From positions 1 to 18,481 of the forward strand of contig JAPPJA010000540.1 in the NCBI GenBank assembly GCA_028874675.1: a stretch of DNA of 18,481 nt, written 5' to 3'. Origin of the DNA: Chloroflexota bacterium. Lineage in GTDB: Bacteria > Chloroflexota > Dehalococcoidia > Lucifugimonadales > UBA3495. Position numbers and translations under genes: made by a program. The notes under the pieces are model-generated. The model made no database searches. It was not told the DNA's origin and saw nothing but the letters and a program-made list of their open reading frames with translations. Of the stretch, positions 5,959 through 13,877 are shown piece after piece. Within the stretch, counting starts at the first letter, position 1. Each line of letters begins with the position of its first letter.

Positions 5959-6879
5959 ATGGTCAAGTACATCGGGTTTCGCTTATTTCAAGCCTTGCTG
6001 GGTTTGTGGTTCATTGCAACCCTGGTGTTTATCCTGTCCCGCTCCATCGGCGACCCCGCCGAGGTATTTACTGCCCGAAACTCGGGGGTGGACGCCCGGG
6101 AAATAATGGCTGCCAAGCTGGGGCTGGACCGGCCGCTGCACGAACAGTACCTGAAGTTCATCGGCCAACTGGTCAGGCTGGACCTGGGCGAGTCGGTGAG
6201 CAACGGCATACCGGTTACCCAGATACTGGTGGAACGGATGCCGGCCACGTTTACCCTGGGGCTCATCGCACTGCTTTTCGCCCTGGTCTTCTCCTTACCA
6301 CTGGGGGTGCTGGGCGCGGTTTACCGGGATACGCCGGTGGACTGGCTGGCCAAGGTGATGGCCTTCCTGGGGCAGTCCATGCCTCCCTTCTGGCTGGGGA
6401 TTATGCTCATCATCCTGTTTGCCGTGGTCTGGGGGCTGCTGCCGCCGGCGGGCAAGGGGGAATGGCATTCCTACGTTCTGCCCGGCTTCACCCTGGGCTG
6501 GGGAGTAATGGCGGGAATGGTGAGGCTGGTGCGTTCCAGCATGCTGGACGTGCTGGACAGCGACTACGTGGCCATGGCCCGGGCCAAAGGCCTGCCGGAG
6601 GTGGTGGTCATCGGGAAGCATGCGTTGAGAAACGCGCTGCTGCCGGTGCTGACCTACAGCAGCCTGGTGCTGGGGGCTTTTATGAACGGCTCCGTGGTGG
6701 TGGAGCAGGTATTCGCCTGGCCCGGCATTGGCACCTCGGCGGTGCAGAGCGTGGTCCGGCGCGACTTTCCCGTAATCCAGGGTGTGGTAATAGTCTTCGG
6801 CAGCTTCTTCATTCTGATTAACTTGCTGGTGGACATCATGTACGCCGTGATTGATCCCCGCATCAAGTACACCCAGTAG
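5959..6879 (+). CDS. dppB: ABC peptide-type permease, DppB/OppB-like
   Basis: A 306-aa inner-membrane protein of the binding-protein-dependent transport permease family. An N-terminal membrane helix (9-27) precedes a periplasmic region with the family segment AKLGLDRPLHEQYLKFIGQL (52-71) and DLGES. Helices follow at about 98-120, 136-162, 170-190, 228-250 and 275-297. The EAA loop that docks the ATPases is DYVAMARAKGLPEVVVIGKH (202-221) then ALRNALLP. GAGG (5947-5950) lies 8 bases before the ATG. It pairs with the DppC-like permease 12 bases downstream to form the channel. The gene symbol marks the subfamily, not a proven dipeptide substrate. Confidence 0.92.
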   Translation: MVKYIGFRLFQALLGLWFIATLVFILSRSIGDPAEVFTARNSGVDAREIMAAKLGLDRPLHEQYLKFIGQLVRLDLGESVSNGIPVTQILVERMPATFTLGLIALLFALVFSLPLGVLGAVYRDTPVDWLAKVMAFLGQSMPPFWLGIMLIILFAVVWGLLPPAGKGEWHSYVLPGFTLGWGVMAGMVRLVRSSMLDVLDSDYVAMARAKGLPEVVVIGKHALRNALLPVLTYSSLVLGAFMNGSVVVEQVFAWPGIGTSAVQSVVRRDFPVIQGVVIVFGSFFILINLLVDIMYAVIDPRIKYTQ

Positions 6880-6891
6880 GGCAGGCAGCAA

Positions 6892-7791
6892 ATGGCCAAC
6901 ACAAGCATGCAAATTGTGTCTCCAACCACGCTCTGGGCGGTGCGGGTCCGTTCGGTTCTTGGCGGGTTGCGGCGGGCGCCGAAGATACCCTCGCTGGTGC
7001 TGCTGGTCTTCATGATTTTTGCGGCCTTCGGGCAGTGGATCGCGCCGTACAGCCCGGTGGCGGTGGACATGGCCGCCTCTTTTTCCCCGCCCGTGTGGCA
7101 TGAAGAAGGCAGCGCCGATCATCTGCTGGGCACCGACAAGCTGGGCCGGGACATACTGAGCCGGTTGATCCGCGGCGCGCGGGTTTCCCTTTCGCTGTCC
7201 CTGTTTGTGATTGGCCTGGGCGGGGGCGTCGGGGTGGTGCTGGGGCTGATATCCGGCTACTCGGGAGGCAAGGTGGACGCCGTGATGCAACGAGGCATCG
7301 AGGTGATCCTTGCCATGCCCACAATCCTGGTGGCCCTGGTGTTCGTGTTTGCGGTGGGGCGCAGTTTCGAGAGTGTCATTCTGATCCTGTCGCCCTTCCT
7401 GGCGGCCAGGTTTGCCCGCATTGTGCGAGGCGAAACCCTGAGCGTTCGGGAACGCGATTTCGTGGCCATCGCCAAGGTGATTGGAACTCCCACATGGATG
7501 ATATTGCTGAAGCACATCCTGCCCAACGTGTTCAATACCATCATCGTGCTGGCAACGCTGGAAGTGGGCCACCTGATACTGCTGGAGTCCTCCCTCAGCT
7601 TCCTGGGGGTGGGAGTGCCGCCGCCCCAGCCGGCCTGGGGACTGATGGTGGCTGACGGGCGGGAGTTCCTGACCTCCGCCTACTGGATAACCCTGTTCCC
7701 CGGTTTATGCATCCTGGCGGCGGTGCTGTCGCTGAACCTGTTTGGCGACTGGCTGCGGGACACGCTGGACCCCAGGCGCCGTCAACTGTAG
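6892..7791 (+). CDS. dppC: ABC peptide-type permease, DppC/OppC-like
   Basis: A 299-aa partner permease. After a cytoplasmic N-terminus and the first helix (33-51) it carries the OppC signature HLLGTDKLGRDILSRLIRGA (78-97), then five further membrane helices. The EAA loop reads RDFVAIAKVIGTPTWMILLK (188-207) followed by HILPN. SFLGVGVPPPQPAWG (236-250) is the conserved C-terminal block of the family. The start at 6892 follows the previous stop by 12 bases with only a weak purine-rich site (GGCAGG), which suggests coupling. A 168-base gap with no terminator separates it from the ATPase gene; I see no promoter in the gap. Confidence 0.92.
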   Translation: MANTSMQIVSPTTLWAVRVRSVLGGLRRAPKIPSLVLLVFMIFAAFGQWIAPYSPVAVDMAASFSPPVWHEEGSADHLLGTDKLGRDILSRLIRGARVSLSLSLFVIGLGGGVGVVLGLISGYSGGKVDAVMQRGIEVILAMPTILVALVFVFAVGRSFESVILILSPFLAARFARIVRGETLSVRERDFVAIAKVIGTPTWMILLKHILPNVFNTIIVLATLEVGHLILLESSLSFLGVGVPPPQPAWGLMVADGREFLTSAYWITLFPGLCILAAVLSLNLFGDWLRDTLDPRRRQL

Positions 7792-7959
7792 GGTGGGGAA
7801 CTGACTGCCGGTCGATAAAGAACAGCTGGCAGAAATTACCAGCCGGCTGGCAGCTGTGGTCAGGGGTCGAATGCCGGAAGGGCGTCGTCTCCGTACCGGC
7901 CTTCCTCCAACGTGGGGGAGGGAATTTTAAAAAGGAAGCCAGCCCGGGCATCGTAACAA

Positions 7960-8955
7960 ATGCTTAGAGAAAGTAAGGAAGACGATATACTCCTGCGGGT
8001 GGAAGGCCTCAAGACCTACTTCTTCCAGCGTACCGCGGTGCTGAAGGCGGTGGACGGCGTGAGCTTTTCCGTCGCCCAGGGAGAGGCTGTGGGGCTGGTG
8101 GGAGAGTCGGGCAGCGGAAAGACTATGACCTGTCTTTCCCTGATGCGCCTGGTGCCGCAGCCGGGCGCCCGCATTGTTGAGGGCGAGATCTGGTTCAAGG
8201 GCGACAACCTGCTGGAAATGACCGAGCAGGAAATGAGGGCGTACCGGGGACACCGCATGGCCATCGTGATGCAGGACCCGCAGACGTCGCTGAACCCGGT
8301 CTATACGGTGGGGGAACAGGTGGCGGAACCGGTGCGCCTGCATTTGAAGGAACGGGGCCAGCAGGCCATGGCGCGGGTGCTGGACTCGCTGCGGGCGGTC
8401 CGCATACCCAGGCCGGAGCTCCGGCTGGGCCAGTATCCTCACCAGTTCAGCGGCGGCATGAGGCAGCGGGTGGTGGCGGCCATGGGCCTGACCACCCAGC
8501 CGGAACTGCTCATCGCCGACGAGCCCACCACCTCGCTGGACGTTACGATCCAGGCCCAGTTCCTGCGGCTGATCCGGGAGTTGCAGCAGGACAGCGGCAC
8601 CAGCGTCATCTGGGTAACCCACGACCTGGGCATAGTTGCCCAGATGTGCGACCGGGTCAACGTAATGTATGCCGGCCGCATTGTCGAAAGCGGAAGGGTG
8701 CGTCAGATTTACAAGGAACCGCAGCACCCCTACACCAGGGCCCTGCTGGACTCGGTGCCCCTGATGGGAGCGCGGCGGGAGAAGCTGTACCAGATTGAAG
8801 GGCAGCCGCCCGACCTGCGAAGCATTCCCGAGGGGTGCCCCTTCTGGCCCCGATGTCCGGAGGCTATGGACAAGTGCAAGGAGCAGTACCCGCCCCGGAC
8901 TTCCCTGGGGAGCGAGGATTTTGTGCACTGCTGGCTGACCGAGGAGGGGAGATAA
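7960..8955 (+). CDS. dppD: ABC ATPase, DppD/OppD-like
   Basis: A 331-aa ATPase that energises the importer. It shows Walker A GESGSGKT (48-55), Q-loop Gln105 (AIVMQDPQTSLNP), signature FSGGMRQR (163-170), Walker B LLIADE (183-188) and switch His221 (WVTHD). The C-terminal oligopeptide/dipeptide-transporter extension contains four cysteines, CPFWPRCPEAMDKC (293, 299, 306) and Cys324, an arrangement known in this subfamily and in some members linked to an Fe-S cluster. The ATG at 7960 has no clear ribosome site, so start confidence is modest. It partners with the ATPase gene one base downstream. Confidence 0.92.
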   Translation: MLRESKEDDILLRVEGLKTYFFQRTAVLKAVDGVSFSVAQGEAVGLVGESGSGKTMTCLSLMRLVPQPGARIVEGEIWFKGDNLLEMTEQEMRAYRGHRMAIVMQDPQTSLNPVYTVGEQVAEPVRLHLKERGQQAMARVLDSLRAVRIPRPELRLGQYPHQFSGGMRQRVVAAMGLTTQPELLIADEPTTSLDVTIQAQFLRLIRELQQDSGTSVIWVTHDLGIVAQMCDRVNVMYAGRIVESGRVRQIYKEPQHPYTRALLDSVPLMGARREKLYQIEGQPPDLRSIPEGCPFWPRCPEAMDKCKEQYPPRTSLGSEDFVHCWLTEEGR

Positions 8956-8956
8956 C

Positions 8957-9940
8957 GTGGCCAACCGGTTGCTGGAAGTTGAGGGGCTGGCAAAGCATTT
9001 CCGGGGCGGCGGAAACTGGCTTAGCAGCGGAGGCGACTCCATTCGGGCCGTGGACGGCGTGAGCTTCTCGGTGGAGGAGGGGGAAACCTTTGCGCTGGTG
9101 GGTGAAAGCGGCTGCGGCAAGACGACCGTCGCCAAGATGATCCTGCTCCTGGAACGTCCTACCAGGGGCGCCATCTCCTTCCAGGGAAAGGACGTCAGCA
9201 GCTTCAGGGGCGGCAGCCTGCGAGAGTACAAGCGCCTGGTGCAGGCCGTGTTCCAGGACCCTTACAGCTCGCTGAATCCCAGGATGCAGGTGCTGGACAT
9301 CATCGGGGAGCCCCTGCGCGTTCACCAGGGCATGAGAGGCCGCGACCTGCGCATGAGGGTGGGCGAGTTGCTGGAAAACGTGGGCCTGAATCCGGTTACG
9401 GCGTCTTTCTTCCCCCACCAGTTCAGCGGAGGGCAGCGGCAGCGCATCGCCATAGCACGGGCCCTGGCCCTGCGGCCCAGGCTTATCGTTCTGGACGAGC
9501 CCGTTTCCGGCCTGGATGTTTCCATACGAGCCCAGATTCTTAACCTGTTGGTGGACCTGCAGCGGGACCTGGGGCTGAGCTACCTGCTGATCTCCCACGA
9601 CCTGGCAATCGTTGAGCACATGAGCCACCGGGTGGGGGTTATGTACGTGGGCAAGATGGTGGAGCTGGCCACCCGGGACGAGTTTTACGGCAATACGCTG
9701 CATCCATACAGCAACGCCCTGCTGTCGTCGGTGCCCCAGCCCGACCCGGACGTTCCCATGGGCACCACCATCGGAGGCGAGGTTGCCAGCCCCATCAATC
9801 CTCCCAGCGGCTGCCGGTTTCATACCCGCTGCCCCATTTACCTGGAGACGAACATGTGCCGGGAGGTAGAGCCGGAATGGCGTGAGATTCTTTCGGAGCA
9901 CCTGACCGCCTGCCACAAGGTTGAGCCGGCGGTGGTTTAG
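8957..9940 (+). CDS. dppF: ABC ATPase, DppF/OppF-like
   Basis: A 327-aa ATPase, second half of the importer motor. Walker A GESGCGKT (49-56), Q-loop Gln100 (AVFQDPYSSLNP), signature FSGGQRQR (156-163), Walker B LIVLDEP (176-182) and switch His214 (LISHD) are all intact. The C-terminal extension carries Cys286, Cys292, Cys301 and Cys319, mirroring the DppD-like partner. It starts with GTG one base after the previous stop, behind a strong GAGGAGGGG (8940-8948), so the two ATPases are translationally coupled. Last gene of the operon, closed by a 13-bp GC hairpin at 9993-10022. Confidence 0.93.
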   Translation: MANRLLEVEGLAKHFRGGGNWLSSGGDSIRAVDGVSFSVEEGETFALVGESGCGKTTVAKMILLLERPTRGAISFQGKDVSSFRGGSLREYKRLVQAVFQDPYSSLNPRMQVLDIIGEPLRVHQGMRGRDLRMRVGELLENVGLNPVTASFFPHQFSGGQRQRIAIARALALRPRLIVLDEPVSGLDVSIRAQILNLLVDLQRDLGLSYLLISHDLAIVEHMSHRVGVMYVGKMVELATRDEFYGNTLHPYSNALLSSVPQPDPDVPMGTTIGGEVASPINPPSGCRFHTRCPIYLETNMCREVEPEWREILSEHLTACHKVEPAVV

Positions 9941-9992
9941 GCCGGACCTTTGTCGGGTCCAGGGCGATCGGGATTGCGTGAGATGAAAACTA

Positions 9993-10022
9993 CGCAGGGG
10001 CGCACGACCGTGCGCCCCTGCG
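9993..10022. terminator. Strong hairpin between convergent dppF and prpD-like genes; REP-like palindrome copy 1
   Basis: A 13-bp perfect stem (9993-10005 with 10010-10022) around GACC. It ends both convergent transcription units and has no clean T-tract, so it may protect 3' ends rather than act as a classic terminator. Its core GGCGCACGACCGTGCGCC differs by one base from the palindrome at 13120-13137. Confidence 0.7.
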
Positions 10023-10054
10023 GGTTTGCTGGCCTGCGCCACGAATCCCCGCTC

Positions 10055-11416
10055 TTACACGGACAGCAGGGGGCGCAGGTCGCGGATGCTGGGGAGAGTT
10101 TCCAGGCGGTTGACGGTGTCGATCAATTCCTCGGACCTGGCGCGACCCAGGACGGGCTCCATCAGGTCCAGGGCCTTTTCTCCCACTTCCTCGGTGGACA
10201 GGGGATTCTCCGCCCGGCCCCGGAAGCTGGTGACCCGCTCCTCGTGAACTGTGCCGTCCTTGGTTGTAACTTCGACGATGGCCTGGTAGTCGGGCTGGGC
10301 GACGCTGAGTTCCGGGTCGCCGATGAGGGTTACCCTGGAGCGGAGGTCCATTACCTCCGGATCCGTCATGCGCTCGACGGAATGGGCGGCCTCGAAGGAG
10401 ACCCTGCCGTCGAGGAGGGCAATGGCGAAAATATACTGGAGGTTGATGTCGGGCATTTCCCGGTCGTTGACGGTGTGGGCGCCGCCTTCGGGCAGGCGGA
10501 CAACTATCTTTTCAATGTCCCCGGGGCCGAAGCCGTGGCGTTCCTTGAGGAGGAGCAGTCCCTCCGCCGGGGACTGAATGGGAAAGCCCACGCAGAATTT
10601 CTTGATGTTGGTCAGCATGACCTCGTACCTGCTGCCCAGTTCGGCCACCAGCTGCTCACCCCGGGGGTTGTCGGCGTAGGCCACCAGGAAGTTGCCGTCG
10701 CCGGCGAAGGTATCGTACACGCCGGTAAAGCCCATCTGGACCATCTCCGCAGCCATGACGCCGTTGCGGGCGTTCATTCCACCGAAGATGAAGGCCTTTT
10801 CGATGTGTTCCACGTCTCGGGGGTAGGTCATTATGCCGGAAGCCTGCTGGGCGCCGTAGGACAGGAGGTCGCGGTACTGCTCTTCCCCCAGGTTTGCCAG
10901 GCAGCCGGCGGCCGCGGTGGCGCCCATGGTGCCTCCGATGCTGAAGGGCAGGTGATTGCGCGCCCGCATTTCCTCGCGGCCCAAGGCCTTGGTGGTGCGG
11001 CTGCCAATGTCGTAGCCGAGAACCACCGCCTTGACGAACTGGGAACCGTTGACGTTTTCCCGTTCGCCCATGGCCATGGCGGCGGGCAAAACGGCGCAGC
11101 CCGGGTGGATGCCGGCCGAGCCGTTGGAATCGTCGGTTTCGTCGGCGTGGGCCATCATACCGTTGGCGATGGCGGCGTTTACTGCAGAGACTACCCGGGA
11201 ACTGCCTACCACCTGGGCCTCCTCCGGCCCTCCCTGCTGCTCGGTGTATTGCCTGGCCAGCTCTCCGGGCTTGAGGACCGAGCCTGAGACCATGGCTGCC
11301 AGGGTGTCGAGAATGTGGTGCTTGGCCTTTTCCAATACGTTGGGAGGCAGTTCGGCGTCAAGGGCGCCGGAGAGGTAGTGGATGAGTTCCGGGGTGATGC
11401 TGCTGTCGCTAGCCAT
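10055..11416 (-). CDS. MmgE/PrpD family protein (2-methylcitrate dehydratase-like)
   Basis: A 453-aa member of the MmgE/PrpD family, which includes 2-methylcitrate dehydratase, cis-aconitate decarboxylase and iminodisuccinate epimerase. The N-terminal all-helical domain holds AKHHILDTLAAMVSGS (31-46) and the conserved active-site stretch IANGMMAHADETDDSN (83-98) followed by IHPGCAVLPAAMA (103-115). The C-terminal alpha/beta lid ends near GRARSEELIDTVNRLE. The start at 11416 has GGAGGAAC 9 bases upstream and begins the family-typical helix at once; an in-frame ATG 90 bases earlier adds an unsupported extension. No other 2-methylcitrate-cycle gene is nearby, so a role with the adjacent MFS carrier on some organic acid is more likely than propionate metabolism. 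Exact substrate unknown. Confidence 0.88.
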   Translation of the reverse strand: MASDSSITPELIHYLSGALDAELPPNVLEKAKHHILDTLAAMVSGSVLKPGELARQYTEQQGGPEEAQVVGSSRVVSAVNAAIANGMMAHADETDDSNGSAGIHPGCAVLPAAMAMGERENVNGSQFVKAVVLGYDIGSRTTKALGREEMRARNHLPFSIGGTMGATAAAGCLANLGEEQYRDLLSYGAQQASGIMTYPRDVEHIEKAFIFGGMNARNGVMAAEMVQMGFTGVYDTFAGDGNFLVAYADNPRGEQLVAELGSRYEVMLTNIKKFCVGFPIQSPAEGLLLLKERHGFGPGDIEKIVVRLPEGGAHTVNDREMPDINLQYIFAIALLDGRVSFEAAHSVERMTDPEVMDLRSRVTLIGDPELSVAQPDYQAIVEVTTKDGTVHEERVTSFRGRAENPLSTEEVGEKALDLMEPVLGRARSEELIDTVNRLETLPSIRDLRPLLSV

Positions 11417-11726
11417 TGGTAAGTTCCTCCATTGCTTGCTATTTTGGCCGGGAACCGTTTTCCGGCTGTTCAGGTTTACGGCCGGATGGACAAATGCGCG
11501 CCCCAATGCCGGTTTATTCCCCGGATTGCACGTATAATGTGGTCCAATCTCCAGGGTCTGACGCCGGTTTACTGCCCTTCGGCCCCACTTCCCATGCAGG
11601 AAGGGAGGATATTCGAAAGGGGGCGCTGCCGAACCGGGGACTCAAACCTGCAGTGTATGGGGAGTCTATCTTAAGGGCAGGTGTGTCGCAATGTCGGGGG
11701 TTTCAGGATTTTGGACATGGTGAAAA
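11417..11726. other. Divergent intergenic region between the prpD-like and MFS genes
   Basis: About 310 bases with no supported gene. It holds a TATAAT at 11533-11538 (plus strand, poor -35), a GACTC/GAGTC inverted pair near 11639-11666, and two similar 16-base patches around GCCGGTTTA (near 11508 and 11563). A long leader for the MFS gene is possible; I cannot match it to a known riboswitch. Confidence 0.45.
11533..11538 (+). promoter_or_regulatory. Possible -10 box for the MFS gene
   Basis: Perfect TATAAT 189 bases before the MFS start. No recognisable -35 at 16-18 bases, so it is only a candidate. Confidence 0.3.
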
Positions 11727-13025
11727 TTGGTAACCGCAATTAGGCGCAAGCTGCACTATGGCTGGGTAATTTTCGCCCTTACCTTCACGAACCTGACCGT
11801 GGAGGGGGGGTCCAAGAATGTGCAGGCCGTGTTCCTGGTGGCCCTGCGGGACCACTTTCGCAGCAGCGTGGCCGTTACGGCGGCGGTGTTTTCCGCCTCG
11901 GGGCTGTTCGGCGCCTTCATGGCGCCATTTCTGGGCGTTTTCCTGGACCGCTTCGGGCCCCGCGTCCTGTTCCCCCTTGCCGGCTGTTTGATCCTGGTGG
12001 GATGGATGGCCAGCAGCTTCGCCAGCGAAATTTGGCAGCTGTTTATCTTCTACAGCGTTATCGCCACCCTGGGGCAGGTAGGCATCTCCTCCTTTTCCGC
12101 CACGGCTACCCTGTCTCCCTGGTTTCCCCGCTCCAAGGGGGTGATGCTGGGAACGGCGGACGCGGGCAATCCGACCGGCCAGGCCATTGTGGTACCGCTG
12201 GCCCAGCTGATCGTGTCAACATGGGGGTGGCAATGGGCCTACCGGGTATTCGGCGTGGCCTTCTTCCTGCTGATTGCCCTTCCGAATCTCCTGCAGAAAC
12301 GTCCGCCCGCCGGGCATGGCGGGACGGATGCCGATGCCGCCGGCCCCGGGGAAGAAGCTGTGAGGCCTGCCGTAATCGGGGATGGCGGGGCAGTGGCGGA
12401 AGTCCAGTCCGGGTCTCAGATCAAGGAGACGATGAAGGAACCGGCGGTGTGGTGCCTGTGCGCAGCCCGGGCGGTGGGGGCCATCGGCAACCAGATGACC
12501 CTGGTGCATATGCTGGCCTTCCTGTTCCTGACGGGGTACGGCGAACTGCAGGCGGCCTTCGCCATAGGCATTGCGGGGTTGATGGGCATCGGCGCCCGGC
12601 CGGCCATCGGGCTGTTTTCAGACATTTTTGGACGGGAGGTCATCTATACCCTGGGGATGAGCCTGACCGTGGCCGGCGTGCTGATTGTCCTGTTCTTCAG
12701 TTCCGGAGGGGTATGGTGGGCCCTGGTGGCTTTTGTAGCCTTGACCGGACTGAGTGAAGGGGTGGGGGGGTTGTTGCTGGGGGCCAAGGCGGCCGACATT
12801 TATCCACCGCGAATGCTGGGCACGGTAATGGGCGTGCTGGAGGCCGGCCGTGGTATCGGAATCGGCACGGGTCCGATTCTGGCGGGTCTGCTGTTTGACC
12901 TGCAGGGCGACTACTTCGTCGCCTTCCTGATTTCCGCCGGCCTGACGGTGGTTTCAATCTTCCTGATGTGGGGAGCCGGGTTGGCCCACCGGAAAAAGCT
13001 GAGGGCCGTCGTGGAGCTGGCCTGA
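11727..13025 (+). CDS. MFS transporter, OFA (oxalate/formate antiporter)-like or monocarboxylate type
   Basis: A 432-aa carrier with about 12 membrane helices in two halves, joined by a hydrophilic Gly/Ala-rich loop at roughly 191-232. LHYGWVIFALTF at the N-terminus is the hallmark of the OFA/monocarboxylate branch. The loop after helix 2 has motif A as GVFLDRFGPRVLFPLAG (Asp74, Arg75, Gly77, Arg79). These carriers move small organic anions, by exchange or with protons. TTG at 11727 is the only start the frame allows, since a stop lies two codons upstream, and its ribosome site is poor; an ATG nine-codon mini-ORF (11717-11743) overlaps it in another frame. Divergent from the prpD-like gene, which may metabolise its substrate. 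Confidence 0.88.
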   Translation: MVTAIRRKLHYGWVIFALTFTNLTVEGGSKNVQAVFLVALRDHFRSSVAVTAAVFSASGLFGAFMAPFLGVFLDRFGPRVLFPLAGCLILVGWMASSFASEIWQLFIFYSVIATLGQVGISSFSATATLSPWFPRSKGVMLGTADAGNPTGQAIVVPLAQLIVSTWGWQWAYRVFGVAFFLLIALPNLLQKRPPAGHGGTDADAAGPGEEAVRPAVIGDGGAVAEVQSGSQIKETMKEPAVWCLCAARAVGAIGNQMTLVHMLAFLFLTGYGELQAAFAIGIAGLMGIGARPAIGLFSDIFGREVIYTLGMSLTVAGVLIVLFFSSGGVWWALVAFVALTGLSEGVGGLLLGAKAADIYPPRMLGTVMGVLEAGRGIGIGTGPILAGLLFDLQGDYFVAFLISAGLTVVSIFLMWGAGLAHRKKLRAVVELA

Positions 13026-13119
13026 GGGCGCACGGCCAGGCACGCAGGTCTGCCCCTGCGAAGTTCAAAACCTTCGGGGTGGGTACGGGCGGCTGTCCGA
13101 TAGGGGTAAAAAGGCCCGG

Positions 13120-13137
13120 GGCGCACGATCGTGCGCC
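13120..13137. repeat. REP-like palindrome copy 2 between convergent MFS and VOC genes
   Basis: GGCGCACGATCGTGCGCC is a perfect 18-base palindrome differing by one base from the core of the hairpin at 9993-10022. Both copies lie between the 3' ends of convergent genes. A related GGGCGCACGGCCAGG follows the MFS stop at 13026. Confidence 0.65.
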
Positions 13138-13222
13138 GCGGTGTATGTAAGCTTCTGCCGCGCGTTCCTGCTTGATGGAAGGGCGGCGGGCAAGGGCCGT
13201 TGGCGGCCCCGGCGCGGACGGG

Positions 13223-13780
13223 CTAGCGGCTGCCGGCCATGACGGTGGCGCCGAGGTCGCGGATGGCCTGGGCAGTTTCCGGAGTGGGAGGCGTGCCCAT
13301 TTCCACGTCCTTGGCGACATCGTAGGACCGGCGAATATCTTCCATGACCTGCTCGTCGGACTGGTCAATGTCGATGGGAATGCCGATCTGGGCCCAGGAG
13401 GTGTAGCCGGTAAGCCAGAACACCTCGGTGGGGTTGTTTTCGGGGTCTCGGAAGTAGCAGCCGATGGCGCTGGCGTGGGTGACGATGCGGTCCAGCTGGT
13501 AGCCCCGCTCGAGGATGCGGCGCTTGAAGTCGCGCAGGTCGTCCAGGGAGTCCACGCGCATGGATATCTGCTGGATCCACTGGGGATCTTCCATGGACTG
13601 GCGACCGTTGATGAGGGCGATTTCGTGGTCCACGCCCTCAGGGTCGGCGCTGAAGAAGGCGCCCAGCGGGCCGACCTTGGTAAGCTTCATGCCCATGAAG
13701 TTGCCATAGAATTCCTTCATGACTTCGAGGTCTTTGACGTAGAAACCAACGTGTCCAAGTCCATTGACTCTGGATGACAT
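13223..13780 (-). CDS. VOC-fold protein (extradiol-dioxygenase-like)
   Basis: A 185-aa protein of the vicinal-oxygen-chelate fold. It opens with NGLGHVGFYVKDLEVMKEFY (first ligand His10) and has the last ligand in DPENNPTEVFWLTGY (Glu119). At the usual second His position it reads WIQQISMRVDSLDD, with Gln71 in place of His, so metal binding may be altered unless His52 or His102 substitutes. The C-terminal 55 residues (SYDVAKDVEMGTPPTPE and on) extend past a single VOC unit. I chose the ATG at 13780 because AAGGAG lies 6 bases before it, while the ATG at 13786 abuts that site. A promoter is visible at 13815-13844. Possibly works with the neighbouring PrpD/MFS genes; function unproven. Confidence 0.85.
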   Translation of the reverse strand: MSSRVNGLGHVGFYVKDLEVMKEFYGNFMGMKLTKVGPLGAFFSADPEGVDHEIALINGRQSMEDPQWIQQISMRVDSLDDLRDFKRRILERGYQLDRIVTHASAIGCYFRDPENNPTEVFWLTGYTSWAQIGIPIDIDQSDEQVMEDIRRSYDVAKDVEMGTPPTPETAQAIRDLGATVMAGSR

Positions 13781-13814
13781 ATCCATCTCCTTGTTTACTC
13801 TCTTGGGTTGCCCA

Positions 13815-13844
13815 ATTATGCCATTTTGCGGCTTGCTTTGTCGA
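13815..13844 (-). promoter_or_regulatory. Promoter of the second VOC gene
   Basis: On the minus strand TCGACA (13844-13839), an 18-base spacer and CATAAT (13820-13815), the latter preceded by TGG as an extended -10. Each hexamer is 5/6 to consensus. The start of transcription would fall near 13808, 28 bases before the chosen ATG. Confidence 0.65.
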
Positions 13845-13877
13845 GTCGGGGAAGAGGGTAACAGGAAGTGGTTGTAG

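Noticed and set aside
7805..7930. A protein-like frame in the gap between the DppC-like and DppD-like genes (VDKEQLAEITSRLAAVV)
   Set aside because: It follows a stop directly, has no ATG, GTG or TTG before most of the segment, and no ribosome site; about 40 codons only.
11625..11650. A tRNA T-arm-like string on the minus strand (GGTTTGAGTCCCC)
   Set aside because: The bases flanking the loop do not pair as a T-stem and no acceptor, D or anticodon arm can be drawn around it.
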